A stretch of 21,658 nucleotides of DNA from contig DKBH01000060.1 of assembly GCA_002451165.1 (NCBI GenBank), positions 1 to 21,658 on the forward strand, read 5' to 3'. The stretch is from Nitrospiraceae bacterium UBA6905. Lineage in GTDB: Bacteria > Nitrospirota > Thermodesulfovibrionia > Thermodesulfovibrionales > UBA6898. This document shows positions 1 through 8,490 of the stretch, in pieces. A program made the position numbers and the translations under genes. The notes beneath the pieces were generated by a model. The model worked only from the letters and a program-made list of their open reading frames with translations, ran no database searches and was not told the origin of the DNA. The stretch's first letter is position 1; every line of letters begins with the position of its first letter.

Positions 1-683
1 GACGGCGTGTTGTGGTTCTTCCCGAACCATGATGTGTGATAGCCGTTGTCCTGAAGAATGCGGCCAATGGTCGCCTTGTCCCTGGTGATGATGCTGTCGT
101 ATCCCGGGTAGCCGGTTGCCTGCTCTGAGATGACCCCGAACCCGACGGAGTGGTGGTTGCGGCCGGTGATGAGGGCGGCCCGTGTCGGCGAGGAAAGCGC
201 CGTGGAATGGAAGTTGGTATAGCGCAGTCCGTTCTTTGCAATGCGGTCCAGCGCTGGTGTGGGTATCACACCACCGAAGGTGCTCGGGACGCCATAGCCG
301 GCGTCGTCGGTCATGATCAGCAGCACGTTAGGAGCTCCCTTGGGTGGCACGACCCGCGCCGGCCAGTAGGGCTTGGACTCGGGGGCCGTTTTCCCAATCT
401 TGCCTTCAAACTTCTGCGGCGGCGCAGGAAGCTGCTTGCCGTCGATGGTGGTTTTGGCGCTGGGCGAACCCGGTTCGCCGGTAATCTGTCCTTCGCTGCT
501 CGCACCCGGAGCGACCTGATCGGTGCGCTCCACTTTCGGCTTTTCGAAAAGTTTCTCAAGACCCTCAAGTATCGGGCCGGCCGAGGCCGGTGCAGCGCCG
601 CCCAGTGTTGTCATGAGCATGGCGCCCGCTGATGCGCAGGCGGTAAGACGTGTTGACTTCTTCTCCTTCACAATGTCGCTCAT
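1..683 (-). CDS. Arylsulfatase, N-terminal part (runs off window start)
   Basis: This is the first 227 residues of a sulfatase that hydrolyses sulfate esters, probably in the periplasm. An N-terminal stretch with Lys/Arg followed by an Ala-rich hydrophobic segment ending in ASA (about residue 35) looks like a signal peptide. A low-complexity linker follows, and then the sulfatase fold from about residue 117. The metal-binding motif TDDAGYG has Asp126 and Asp127. The active-site motif reads S164-S-P-T-R168, then ALITGRN, so the residue converted to formylglycine is Ser rather than Cys. Family members of this type are several hundred residues longer, so only the N-terminal part is here. The start at 683 is chosen because AAGGAG lies 7 bases upstream; an in-frame ATG two codons earlier is too close to it. 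It follows the DUF1254 gene by 78 bases with no terminator, so co-transcription is likely. Confidence 0.9.
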   Translation of the reverse strand, partial: MSDIVKEKKSTRLTACASAGAMLMTTLGGAAPASAGPILEGLEKLFEKPKVERTDQVAPGASSEGQITGEPGSPSAKTTIDGKQLPAPPQKFEGKIGKTAPESKPYWPARVVPPKGAPNVLLIMTDDAGYGVPSTFGGVIPTPALDRIAKNGLRYTNFHSTALSSPTRAALITGRNHHSVGFGVISEQATGYPGYDSIITRDKATIGRILQDNGYHTSWFGKNHNTP

Positions 684-761
684 ACACATTCTCCTTTCTT
701 TACCGACATGTTAATAGCACCATTCTCATTGCGTCGGTTTCGGCTCAACGACAAACCCTTG

Positions 762-2222
762 TTATTCCACCCTCTTGATACCTGGCGGGCTCCATGTGCC
801 CTCACCAGGCGGCAGGATCGAAGGCGGATCTGTTTTCGGCCAGTACAGGCGCATCACGAGATATATCGGCCCATCCGGCGCTGGCAGCCAGTTGGATTCC
901 TTTGCCTTGCCCGGCGAATCTTTTTGGATATAAATCGTCAGAGAACCGTCTGAGTTCTTCTTCATTCCGGTCAGCATCGGGGAATTAATAAGGTAGCGGT
1001 CGATCGGATTCTTGATCAGCAGCTGCGTCTTGCCGTCGTACATGGTCACTGACCAGAAGGCATTCACCGGCGGGTACTGGTCTTTGGCAAATGTCAGCGT
1101 GTACTTATGCTTGCCGCCGTCCAGCGGCTGGCCGGTCTCATCGCTGTGCGTCATCGGATAGACGGCCTCAACCGCGTCGTTTCCGTAGATGCCGGCCTTG
1201 GCCGCGGCCGCTCGCAGGAGCCAGTCGCCATGAAAGAAGTCACGGTCGCCGAACTGCGAGGCGACATCCCAGCCGTTGATTTCCTTGCCTACGCTCTTAA
1301 CTTTCTCCTCCACTTTCTTTTCGCCTTCCTTCATGCCCAGGGCTATTTCGGCCTTGTGCTCGATTGAGAGGTCCTTGAAGTTGAACGTTTTGCCAGAGCC
1401 GATGCCGATACGGGCGAGCTTCGCGCGGATCTCCTTTTCCTCCGGCCCGGCGGGGGCGAACTGCAGGACGAAATCGAGGTACTCGAAGAAGTTCGTCTTC
1501 ACCATTTCCTTGTCTATCTTCGGGAAGTCGATCGTCGATGCCGCAGGCGGGGCCGGTTGCTTCAAATAGGCAGAAAGCGGCTGCACCTTGTACTTTGACT
1601 GGATTTTTACAACATTGGGCATGTCCTTGGGATTGAAGAGCTGCGTCCGATAGATCACGATCGTGAATTGTGTCGTGGACTGAAACACTTTTTTGATGCC
1701 GGCAGGGGCTTCGCCCTTCCAGTCAGGCCCCACGACCATATAGTCGCCGGCCTCGTTGCCGGTCGCGCGGCTGCCGATATAGCCGTAGTTAAAGGTGTTG
1801 CCGTCGCAGAGCATAACTGAGTAGTAGCGCTTTTTCTCCACCGCAGGAACGGACAGCACTATGGGCTCTGCTCGCAGGTCCATCCACACTATTGAATACG
1901 GCGTATCGCTGTTTGGGGATACAACGGCGGTATCCTCATAAGTAAACACTCTATGCTCATTAAATATCTCATTGAAGGGCGCCTTGAACTGACCCGAGTT
2001 GTGGTCGACCGCGTACTCGTACATGACCGCATAATTCATAACGACCGGCAGGCCATAAATAAACCCTTCCTCCGCAATGGCCTTGACCTCGGCTATGCTC
2101 GGCCTGTCTTTCTCTCCCTTCTCCGCCTTGGAGATGACATCCTCTTTCTTGCTGCAGGACGTCATCATGCCAGCAAAAATACAGATCATCAGCCACAGAA
2201 CAGTACTTCTTACTTTTATCAT
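762..2222 (-). CDS. DUF1254/DUF1214 domain lipoprotein
   Basis: The product is 486 residues. The N-terminus is a lipoprotein signal with lipobox MTSC (Cys23), so the protein should be anchored on the periplasmic side of a membrane. The DUF1254 region spans roughly residues 45-200, with the family-typical PNSDTPYS, RYYSVML and YIGSRATG segments. The DUF1214 region spans roughly residues 340-465, with YPPVNAFWSVTMYD and NPIDRYLINS. The biochemical role of this family is not established. The start at 2222 is the second of two adjacent ATGs; AGGAGG lies 5 bases before it but only 2 bases before the first. It lies 20 bases after the DUF4410 gene and its ribosome site sits in that gap, so the two are almost certainly one operon. 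Confidence 0.88.
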   Translation of the reverse strand: MIKVRSTVLWLMICIFAGMMTSCSKKEDVISKAEKGEKDRPSIAEVKAIAEEGFIYGLPVVMNYAVMYEYAVDHNSGQFKAPFNEIFNEHRVFTYEDTAVVSPNSDTPYSIVWMDLRAEPIVLSVPAVEKKRYYSVMLCDGNTFNYGYIGSRATGNEAGDYMVVGPDWKGEAPAGIKKVFQSTTQFTIVIYRTQLFNPKDMPNVVKIQSKYKVQPLSAYLKQPAPPAASTIDFPKIDKEMVKTNFFEYLDFVLQFAPAGPEEKEIRAKLARIGIGSGKTFNFKDLSIEHKAEIALGMKEGEKKVEEKVKSVGKEINGWDVASQFGDRDFFHGDWLLRAAAAKAGIYGNDAVEAVYPMTHSDETGQPLDGGKHKYTLTFAKDQYPPVNAFWSVTMYDGKTQLLIKNPIDRYLINSPMLTGMKKNSDGSLTIYIQKDSPGKAKESNWLPAPDGPIYLVMRLYWPKTDPPSILPPGEGTWSPPGIKRVE

Positions 2223-2242
2223 CATTTCCTCCTTTAGTAGAT

Positions 2243-2959
2243 TCAGTTGATCCATCCTTCCTGCTGGAATCTTTTCTTGAGCACATCGCCGATCTCCTTG
2301 GCGGTCTGCTTGGCCCGGCCCTCTACCGTGCTTCTGCCGCTCTCTTCCCCGTACAGATGAGCACCGGTACTGACGATGAGACCAGCCGGATTATGTGTAG
2401 CAAGAAGGGTTGCAAGCCCTACTGCCCCTCCCGGTGATTTACCGCTTTCGGAGGAGACTGTGCCCGATCCGAGTTTGCGCATTCCCTGGGCAGTCACCTG
2501 GAAGCCTTCCACCGCCGTGCTCAGCTCGGACGCCCCTGAGCCCAGTCCGATGGCAATGCGCTTAGCAGCATCACCCTGCTGCACGGAGATGAGGTATCCC
2601 TTGATCACAATGTCGTTGATCTGCTGTGCAATGCCCGGCAATGCGTGCTCTGCCGGCAGTCCCATGGCGCGAATCTCTTCGACCAATTGAACGGCAATTT
2701 CCTGGCCCAGTTTCCTGCCGGTCGAAACCTGCTCGTCCGTCTGGGGCGACGCGTGATCGACGTTCTGGCCGGAAAACCAGGACTCGGCCGGAACGTCAGA
2801 GGGTGTGGCAGCAAAGTCGTAGACCCATATGTGATTGGGCCGCGGGAGTTGACTGGTCACGTCCTGCTCTCTGCTGGTGACTTTAGCAGAAGCACAGGCT
2901 CCAATGATAAGCAAACCTAACATGCAGATCAAAAGCGTAACTTCTCCACGTTTCTTCAT
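2243..2959 (-). CDS. DUF4410 domain lipoprotein
   Basis: The product is 238 residues. A hydrophobic signal of about 20 residues ends in lipobox IGAC (Cys22). The mature part matches the DUF4410 pattern. It starts with an IWVYDFAATPSDVP strand, then a segment with GRKLGQEIAVQLVEEIRAMGLPAE, an IVIKGYLISVQQGDAAKRIAIGLGSGASEL core, and a Gly/Ala-rich C-terminal part ending KQTAKEIGDVLKKRFQQEGW. The function of DUF4410 proteins is unknown; many are predicted outer-membrane or periplasmic lipoproteins. The frame is open further upstream to about 3049, but the start at 2959 has AGGAGG 8 bases upstream and begins directly with the signal peptide. It sits 86 bases after the receiver-protein gene. Confidence 0.85.
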   Translation of the reverse strand: MKKRGEVTLLICMLGLLIIGACASAKVTSREQDVTSQLPRPNHIWVYDFAATPSDVPAESWFSGQNVDHASPQTDEQVSTGRKLGQEIAVQLVEEIRAMGLPAEHALPGIAQQINDIVIKGYLISVQQGDAAKRIAIGLGSGASELSTAVEGFQVTAQGMRKLGSGTVSSESGKSPGGAVGLATLLATHNPAGLIVSTGAHLYGEESGRSTVEGRAKQTAKEIGDVLKKRFQQEGWIN

Positions 2960-2977
2960 AATGTAATCCTCCTTCTG

Positions 2978-2994
2978 TGCAGGATGTCCCTGCA
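2978..2994 (-). promoter_or_regulatory. Small hairpin next to the DUF4410 ribosome site
   Basis: A perfect 6-bp stem, TGCAGG/CCTGCA, with a 5-base loop lies immediately 5' of the AGAAGGAGG ribosome site in the mRNA sense. It may stabilise the transcript or tune translation between the receiver gene and the lipoprotein gene. It is short and could be chance. Confidence 0.25.
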
Positions 2995-3045
2995 GTATTT
3001 GTTTGTACTGAAACGCAATCATGGCATATAGTCTTCTCATTTTCA

Positions 3046-3483
3046 TCACTCAGTTCCTTGGCCGACAGCCTTAGGGGATTTCTTGTTCGCGTCTGCGATC
3101 GCCGGTGACACAAAAGTCAAGCCCTTCATCACGCTCGTGACTGCAGGCATAAGATCATCAACTGCAGACCGTTTGAGCACGACTGCAGATGCCCCAGCTT
3201 CAATGCATTCGTTGATCGCAGTGCGCTCATCATGAACACTCAGGATGATCAGTTTGATGGCAGGGAAGGCCTTCTTCAGCCGACGGGCGATATTGACCTC
3301 TTTCGTGACCGGCAGCGAAAGGTCGGCAACGATGAGATCCGGCGCCAATTTCTCCGCCGCCTCCATAAGCGAAGTTTCGTCAGCCACCATAAAGACCGTT
3401 TCAAACATGTTCTCCAGGAGATTTCTCACCCCTGCAAGCATGTTCTGATGGCTGTCAGCCAGGAGAACTTTGCCTTTTTTCAT
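3046..3483 (-). CDS. Stand-alone response-regulator receiver protein (no output domain)
   Basis: The product is 145 residues and consists of a single CheY-like receiver domain. The phospho-acceptor is Asp54 (LIVADLSLP), the switch Ser is Ser82 (IILSVHD) and the conserved Lys is Lys104 (VLKRS). The acidic pocket reads A-D10-S11-H, so the second acidic residue, normally Asp or Glu, is Ser. All key positions have the same numbers as in the NarL-type regulator at 4120-4761, suggesting duplication followed by loss of the HTH half. The tail after residue 125 is short and polar. The start at 3483 has GAGAGGGAC upstream; an earlier in-frame start at 3501 lacks a good ribosome site. It heads the operon of DUF4410, DUF1254 and sulfatase genes and may act through protein contact or as a phosphate sink. 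Confidence 0.85.
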   Translation of the reverse strand: MKKGKVLLADSHQNMLAGVRNLLENMFETVFMVADETSLMEAAEKLAPDLIVADLSLPVTKEVNIARRLKKAFPAIKLIILSVHDERTAINECIEAGASAVVLKRSAVDDLMPAVTSVMKGLTFVSPAIADANKKSPKAVGQGTE

Positions 3484-4119
3484 TGTCCCTCTCTTTCGCA
3501 AGCTACCGCCGTCTCAACTACATTCGCAATGAGTTGTCTTGGCGCATTCCTGTGGTGAAAGACGTGCAGCATTACAGATACCCTGATCCGGAAGGCTACG
3601 GAAATACAAAGACCAACTACGTCTTACCATATCTTATATCAGGTTATGAACGTGAAAGGAACTCGTAAAATTACGAGGTTTTGAAGATCTATTTACTAGT
3701 AGGTTTATTTATAATGCAGCGATCAATAATGGGGGCAGCCCGGCTCTGGCCGCTCCTGAATGATCCTGAGGCGGGCAGCCTTGAAAGAAAAGCAAAGAAT
3801 TTTTTAAAAACAAGGGATTCTCAGATCGAGCCGTTGCTCGAGCCTATTGGCCGACTTGCTCGGGGCATGACATGACTCTTACGGTGTAATGTATAGACAA
3901 ACGCCCCTCATCGCACCTTCGCTCAACGGAGAGAAACCTTTTTCCTCAGCAGGTTGATCCTCAACCGCCTTGGCATCATCCGCATCATGGTCGTTCCGCC
4001 TCATAGAGTTAGACTCCTATGGAGCAGCATCCATTGAGTAATATAAAAAAGGAGCTTGGCAGCATGAAGTTATATCGAAATTTACGAAGTATCGGCGATT
4101 ACTTTATGGAGCGACTACT
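3484..4119. other. Intergenic region between receiver operon and regulator gene
   Basis: This 636-base stretch is AT-richer than its neighbours and has no convincing gene. Short plus-strand frames at 3681-3875 and 4019-4210 lack family resemblance; the second runs antisense into the regulator gene. It holds several small inverted repeats, described separately or here: TCGAGC-cgtt-GCTCGA near 3826-3841 and GGTTGA-tcc-TCAACC near 3953-3967. None has a T-run, so no clear terminator for the regulator gene can be named. The promoter of the receiver operon should lie here. Confidence 0.5.
3662..3677. promoter_or_regulatory. Inverted repeat, possible operator
   Basis: A perfect 7-bp inverted repeat, CTCGTAA-AA-TTACGAG, lies about 180 bases upstream of the receiver-gene start. 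Its size and 2-base spacer resemble a dimeric regulator site more than a terminator. There is no direct evidence of binding. Confidence 0.3.
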
Positions 4120-4761
4120 CTACGTTATAACGATACCGTTTTTGATCGCATATTTGATCAGCTCGGCAACGGTCTTCATGCCGAGGTCTTTCATCATGAG
4201 GTACTTATGAAACTCCACGGTCCGGGGCGAGATCTGCAGCACCGATGCGATCTCCTTGGCGGAATGGCCTTCGGCAAGCAGTTGCAGCACCTCACGCTGG
4301 CGCTGCGTAAGTTGAACGCACTCTTTGCGCTGCGCGTACTCCCCTGATTGGTAAAACTGCATAAGTTCACCGGCTAGCTGCGGCGTCACGTACGTTTTCC
4401 CCTCCATCGCGCTGTGGATGGCGGTAACAAGCTCAGAGGGTGCAGAGTGCTTCAGCACGTAGCCCAGCGCACCCGCCTCGAATGCGCTGACTGCATAGGT
4501 CACGTCAGGATGCATGGTAAGGAAAACAACCTTGATATCCTTTCCACTCTTCCTGATCTGGCGGACCGCGTCGATACCGTTCAGCAGGGGCATCGAGATA
4601 TCCGCCACGATAACGTCGGGCTGCAGTTTTTCCGCAGCCTCAAGCAGCGCGCGGCCGTCCTGGACGGTCCCGACAAGCTCGAAATCCGCTTCGAGCAGAC
4701 TGCGCAGGCCTTCAGCGACTATCATGTGATCATCTGCAAGAAGAACGCGCGTCCGCTTCAT
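4120..4761 (-). CDS. NarL/FixJ-family response regulator with LuxR-type HTH
   Basis: The product is 213 residues. The receiver domain (1-125) has acidic pocket Asp10-Asp11, phospho-acceptor Asp54, switch Thr82 and Lys104. The GerE/LuxR HTH domain (about 151-210) starts LTQRQREVLQLLAEGHSAKEIA and contains ISPRTVEFHKYLMMKDLG, the recognition-helix region. It is a full-length transcription regulator of the usual size. Its ATG overlaps the stop of the upstream HisKA_3 kinase by 4 bases (ATGA), so the two are translationally coupled and are almost certainly a cognate pair. Target genes cannot be read from the sequence; the nearby receiver-DUF4410-DUF1254-sulfatase operon is a plausible candidate. 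Confidence 0.95.
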   Translation of the reverse strand: MKRTRVLLADDHMIVAEGLRSLLEADFELVGTVQDGRALLEAAEKLQPDVIVADISMPLLNGIDAVRQIRKSGKDIKVVFLTMHPDVTYAVSAFEAGALGYVLKHSAPSELVTAIHSAMEGKTYVTPQLAGELMQFYQSGEYAQRKECVQLTQRQREVLQLLAEGHSAKEIASVLQISPRTVEFHKYLMMKDLGMKTVAELIKYAIKNGIVIT

Positions 4762-7211
4762 GCGTCACCTGCATTCAAGGGCACGCAGATGCGGATAACC
4801 GCCCCTTGCCCGGGCTGCGAGGTGATGGAAAAATCTCCCCGGACGAGTTGCGCCCTCTCGCGCATGCTCGAAAGGCCGAGCCCCGGCTTATGCCGTACCT
4901 CAGCAGGATCGAATCCTCTCCCGTCATCACTGACTGTAAGACAGAGAGAGTTATCAGTGCTCTTCAGGAATATCTCGCAGCTCTTTGCGTTGGCGTGGGT
5001 TATGACGTTTTTCAGCCCCTCCTGGACAACACGATATATGCAAAGTTCTATGTCGCTGCTGATTGCAACAGGAACACCGTCATGCCGGAAGGTGATATCA
5101 ATGTTTTCCCTCCTCATGGTCGTTGTGCATTCGGATTCTATTGCAAGTACCAGTCCCAGATCGTCAAGGATAGTGGGATGGAGCTGACGCGAGATCCGGT
5201 GGACATCTTCAGACACCTTGATCAGCTGTTCTTTTACCTTTGCTATCTTCTGCAGGACCACCGGATGCGCTGCAGGCATTTTGTTCAGATCCATCTCGAG
5301 CTTTCCGGCCTCGATCGCAATCACCGCCAGCCGCTGCGTAAGGTCGTCATGGAGCTCCCGTGACAGCCGGCGCAGTTCTTCCTCTTTGGCGGAGATCAGC
5401 CTGCCTGCAAGTTTCCGGAAATCGTTCTGACTGCTTCTGAGCGCTGCTTCGCTCTGCCGCAATGCTTCTTCCTCCAGCTTCCGTTCGGTAATGTTATGGT
5501 TGATTTCAAGGCAGGCATAAATGTTTCCGTTCGCATCTCTCATGGGAACAGCAGTGTTTTCCCAAAACGATATCTCTCCGGGGATCATTTCTACTTCTTT
5601 GACAAGGGAATGCGACCTGCCGTCTTCAATTGCTTTTGCAACGGGGCAGTCGTCACAGACGGCATCAATGCCTTCAAAGACGCGATAACATTTTTCACCC
5701 AGGTGATTGCCGGACATACGTATTGAATATTCATTCTGATATGTGAGATTGTAGTTCAGATCCCGGATGGTAATCCCGCTATTCATCACGCTCATGATGG
5801 ACTGAAGCATATCCTTCTGCGTCAGAAGTTCTTCCTCTGCCTGCCTCCGCTCGCTGATATCCTGCATGACACCGACAACTTTGATTGCCCGACCGGCATA
5901 GTCACGCTCAAGGACGCGGGATAGGTGATGGATCCATGTCAGGCCGCGTTGAGGGTGGAGATACCGGTATTCAACGTTAAGACGGTCCACCCCCTCATTG
6001 AGCACTTTCTGGCTCACTTCCCGTATGCGCGGCAAATCGTCCGGATAAATGTGCGTCAGCCAGAATTCACGCGCGCGCTCTTTTTCCTCGGGCGGGATGC
6101 CGAGCAACACCCTCATCCCGTCGTCCAGAAAGCTGATACGATAGTCTTCATTCATTTCATAGAAACCAAGCGCCGCAATGTCGATCGCCGATGCCAGTCG
6201 TGCTTCGCTTTCGATCAGTTGCCTTTCAAAGGTTTTGCGCTCGGTGATGTCAATCGACACGCCCATCAGGCATTCCGGTTCTCCGGTGGACTTGAAATAG
6301 GACTGCCCACGGGAAGCGATCCACTTAACGCTGCCATCGCTGAGAACGATCCGGTACTCCACTTTGATGGTTTCTCGTCCACGCAGGGAGCGATCGATGA
6401 CTTGTCTGATGAGATCAAGATCTTTGGGATGAACCGATGCTTCGAAGCGTTCCATGCTGATGAGTTCCCCGGGAGCATATCCAAAGATTGCCAAGGCTCT
6501 CTCCGTGGCCCAGAAGACCAGTGTACGGTAATCCAGCACCCAGAGGCCCGCCTCAGCGGAGTCGGCCGCCAGGCTCAGACGCGCTTCGCTATTGCGTAAT
6601 GCCTCGTCTGCGCGTTTTCGCTCAAGGGCATTGACAAAGATCTCTCCCAGAAGACGTAATCTGGGAACATACTCCTCAGGCCAGACGCGCTCCTCTCTCA
6701 TGACGTTGATGACAATGAGAGACAAAACAATCCCCCTCATGAACAGAGGAATGGTGAGCGAGGACCGAACACCCATAGCAGCCCAGGACAGCCGGTCTGT
6801 CTGGGCTTCGGCAGGCACTTTGTCTGTCATCGGAACATTCACGACCTCCCCCCGCCGGACAAGTCTCTCATAGGACCAGGGAAACAACGCAGCGAGATCG
6901 ACATCCCCCGATACCCGCTCGACCCCTTCGGCATAGGCGGCATGCGTGACATGGGTCCGTTTGCCATCAGAAGATATGCCGAGCAGACCACAGCGATCTA
7001 CCTTAAAATAATCCAGCAGCCGTTTCAGCGCAGTGTCGATTTCTTCGTCCACCCGATCAGAAGCGACACACACGAACCGGGCCGAGAGGTCAGATATCAT
7101 CTTTTCAAAGAGCAGATGATCATCTGGTTTCATAGGCGTATGATGCCCTGCATCGTCATGACCCAGGGGCGAATGCTGCCGGAAAGATTTAGTATGCTTT
7201 GGTGTAGTCAT
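4758..7211 (-). CDS. GAF-PAS-PAS-PAS histidine kinase, HisKA_3 (NarL-partner type)
   Basis: The product is 817 residues with no membrane segment, so it is probably a cytoplasmic sensor. The order is a GAF domain (about 35-198), PAS1 (about 205-328, ending DITERK), PAS2 (about 335-460, ending DISERR), PAS3 (about 463-580, ending NITERK), a HisKA_3 dimerisation domain and a HATPase domain. The phosphorylated residue is His621 in SRELHDDLTQRL. The ATP-binding part shows GLKNVITHANA (N box) and DDGRGFDP (G box). PAS3 carries Cys508, Cys519 and Cys522 in a C-x10-C-x2-C-P pattern, which may bind metal or sense redox state. The start at 7211 has only a weak ribosome site; an internal Met at residue 27 has no better one. 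It is coupled to the NarL-type regulator by the 4-base stop/start overlap. Confidence 0.93.
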   Translation of the reverse strand: MTTPKHTKSFRQHSPLGHDDAGHHTPMKPDDHLLFEKMISDLSARFVCVASDRVDEEIDTALKRLLDYFKVDRCGLLGISSDGKRTHVTHAAYAEGVERVSGDVDLAALFPWSYERLVRRGEVVNVPMTDKVPAEAQTDRLSWAAMGVRSSLTIPLFMRGIVLSLIVINVMREERVWPEEYVPRLRLLGEIFVNALERKRADEALRNSEARLSLAADSAEAGLWVLDYRTLVFWATERALAIFGYAPGELISMERFEASVHPKDLDLIRQVIDRSLRGRETIKVEYRIVLSDGSVKWIASRGQSYFKSTGEPECLMGVSIDITERKTFERQLIESEARLASAIDIAALGFYEMNEDYRISFLDDGMRVLLGIPPEEKERAREFWLTHIYPDDLPRIREVSQKVLNEGVDRLNVEYRYLHPQRGLTWIHHLSRVLERDYAGRAIKVVGVMQDISERRQAEEELLTQKDMLQSIMSVMNSGITIRDLNYNLTYQNEYSIRMSGNHLGEKCYRVFEGIDAVCDDCPVAKAIEDGRSHSLVKEVEMIPGEISFWENTAVPMRDANGNIYACLEINHNITERKLEEEALRQSEAALRSSQNDFRKLAGRLISAKEEELRRLSRELHDDLTQRLAVIAIEAGKLEMDLNKMPAAHPVVLQKIAKVKEQLIKVSEDVHRISRQLHPTILDDLGLVLAIESECTTTMRRENIDITFRHDGVPVAISSDIELCIYRVVQEGLKNVITHANAKSCEIFLKSTDNSLCLTVSDDGRGFDPAEVRHKPGLGLSSMRERAQLVRGDFSITSQPGQGAVIRICVPLNAGDA

Positions 7212-7368
7212 GGTTTGCTCTGCCGGACAGTAATGCTATTCTATCATATGAGCGTTCAGAGTGCTGCCGGGGGTTGTAATCCCAGGTTCCCTCGTTGTTT
7301 TTTCCCGGCAAAGTTTTGAATACAATGCAAGAAGTATCTGCTGCAGGTCGTTGTGCCAAAGCGATGCC

Positions 7369-8490
7369 TCAGCTTTTCGGAAGGGTGAAGATAAAATTAT
7401 TTCCGCCAGGCGTTGCCTCATACCATATATTTCCACCGTGCTGCGTGATGATTTCCTTGGTCAGAAAAAGACCCATGCCCATGCCTTCTCGCTGTTCCCC
7501 GCCTTCCTGCCCCACCCTGCCAAATTTCGTAAACAATATGGCGCGAAGCTCCTCAGGAATCGGCACCCCCGTGTTATAAACGTTCAGGCGGTAATAGTCG
7601 CCGCGATCCTCGTATCCGAAGGCAATGGTGCAACCAGGGCCGCCATAGGTTATTGCATTTTTTAAAATGTTCCGATAAACGACTTTCAGCCAAACCTTGC
7701 TCGCGTGAATCATTATCGTGTTGGCGGGAATTGCACCGAGACGGTTGTCGATAGTTATCTTGTGTCCCTCTATGACATTGGAAAGCTCGTCCAGTACCGC
7801 ATCTATAACCTCTTGCCGGAGATCAATCTCCTTTTTCTCAATCTTCATGATTGTATCAACGGCTGAAGCCTTCCCCAGACAATCCTCAGCTATGCCCAGG
7901 ATCTGACGGATTCTGATTGCAAGATCCTTTACCGTATTTAATACACTCTCATCCATCTGTCCGAATCTGCCTTTCTGAAGCAACTTCAGGGTAGCGGCAA
8001 CCGATATGAGAGGGCTTCTCATGTCGTGTGACATTATTTTCAACATCTGCAGGATGTTTTCATTGAGCTTCTTGATCTCCTGGTTGGATTGCAGCAGCAT
8101 CAATTCGCTCTGCTTTTTATCGGTTATATCCCGGTTGGACACCCTCCTCCCCAAAAATTTCCCTTCTTTGTCGACCACTGCCCGACAGGCATGTCCTATC
8201 CACTTTTCCTCTCCCTTGTGGGTCACGATGCGGAACTCGAGCTCTTCCAAATCCCCCCGCTGAGCAGGATCGAAATATCGCATAACGTGATTGGTGTAGA
8301 TTTGTTGGTCTTCCGGATGCACAATCCGCATGAGCATCTCCGGAGTATGCACAAATCGCTCTTGTGCATACCCCGTAATCCGTTCACAGGAAGGCGAGCA
8401 GTAGAGGATTTTCCGGTCGGGTGACATCCAATATTCCCAGTCATAGGTAAAGTCTGCTATGATGCGATACCAATCGTCATCGTTGTTCAT
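7369..8490 (-). CDS. PAS-domain sensor histidine kinase (HisKA type)
   Basis: The product is 373 residues and soluble. A PAS domain of PAS_3 type (about 8-125) has ILYCSPSCERITGY and ends VSNRDITDKK. A short coiled linker follows, then HisKA with the phosphorylated His155 in KIMSHDMRSPL. HATPase motifs follow: KNAITYGGPG (N box), then GMGMGLFLTKEIITQHGG (G2 box). The G1 box is atypical: NVYNTGVPIP takes the place of the usual DxGxGxP. The start at 8490 is preferred over the longer open frame because AGGAGG lies 6 bases upstream and the PAS domain starts right after it. It is a separate unit from the next kinase (157-base gap) but on the same strand. It has no partner regulator directly attached; the NarL-type regulator and the stand-alone receiver downstream are candidates. 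Confidence 0.92.
   Translation of the reverse strand: MNNDDDWYRIIADFTYDWEYWMSPDRKILYCSPSCERITGYAQERFVHTPEMLMRIVHPEDQQIYTNHVMRYFDPAQRGDLEELEFRIVTHKGEEKWIGHACRAVVDKEGKFLGRRVSNRDITDKKQSELMLLQSNQEIKKLNENILQMLKIMSHDMRSPLISVAATLKLLQKGRFGQMDESVLNTVKDLAIRIRQILGIAEDCLGKASAVDTIMKIEKKEIDLRQEVIDAVLDELSNVIEGHKITIDNRLGAIPANTIMIHASKVWLKVVYRNILKNAITYGGPGCTIAFGYEDRGDYYRLNVYNTGVPIPEELRAILFTKFGRVGQEGGEQREGMGMGLFLTKEIITQHGGNIWYEATPGGNNFIFTLPKS

Noticed and set aside
4064..4210. Plus-strand 48-codon frame with AAGGAG 9 bases upstream
   Set aside because: Despite the ribosome-site-like sequence, half of it is antisense to the conserved 3' end of the NarL-type regulator and the product has no recognisable features.
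5925..6599. Plus-strand frame of 224 codons
   Set aside because: It is antisense to PAS domains of the large kinase and has no independent support.
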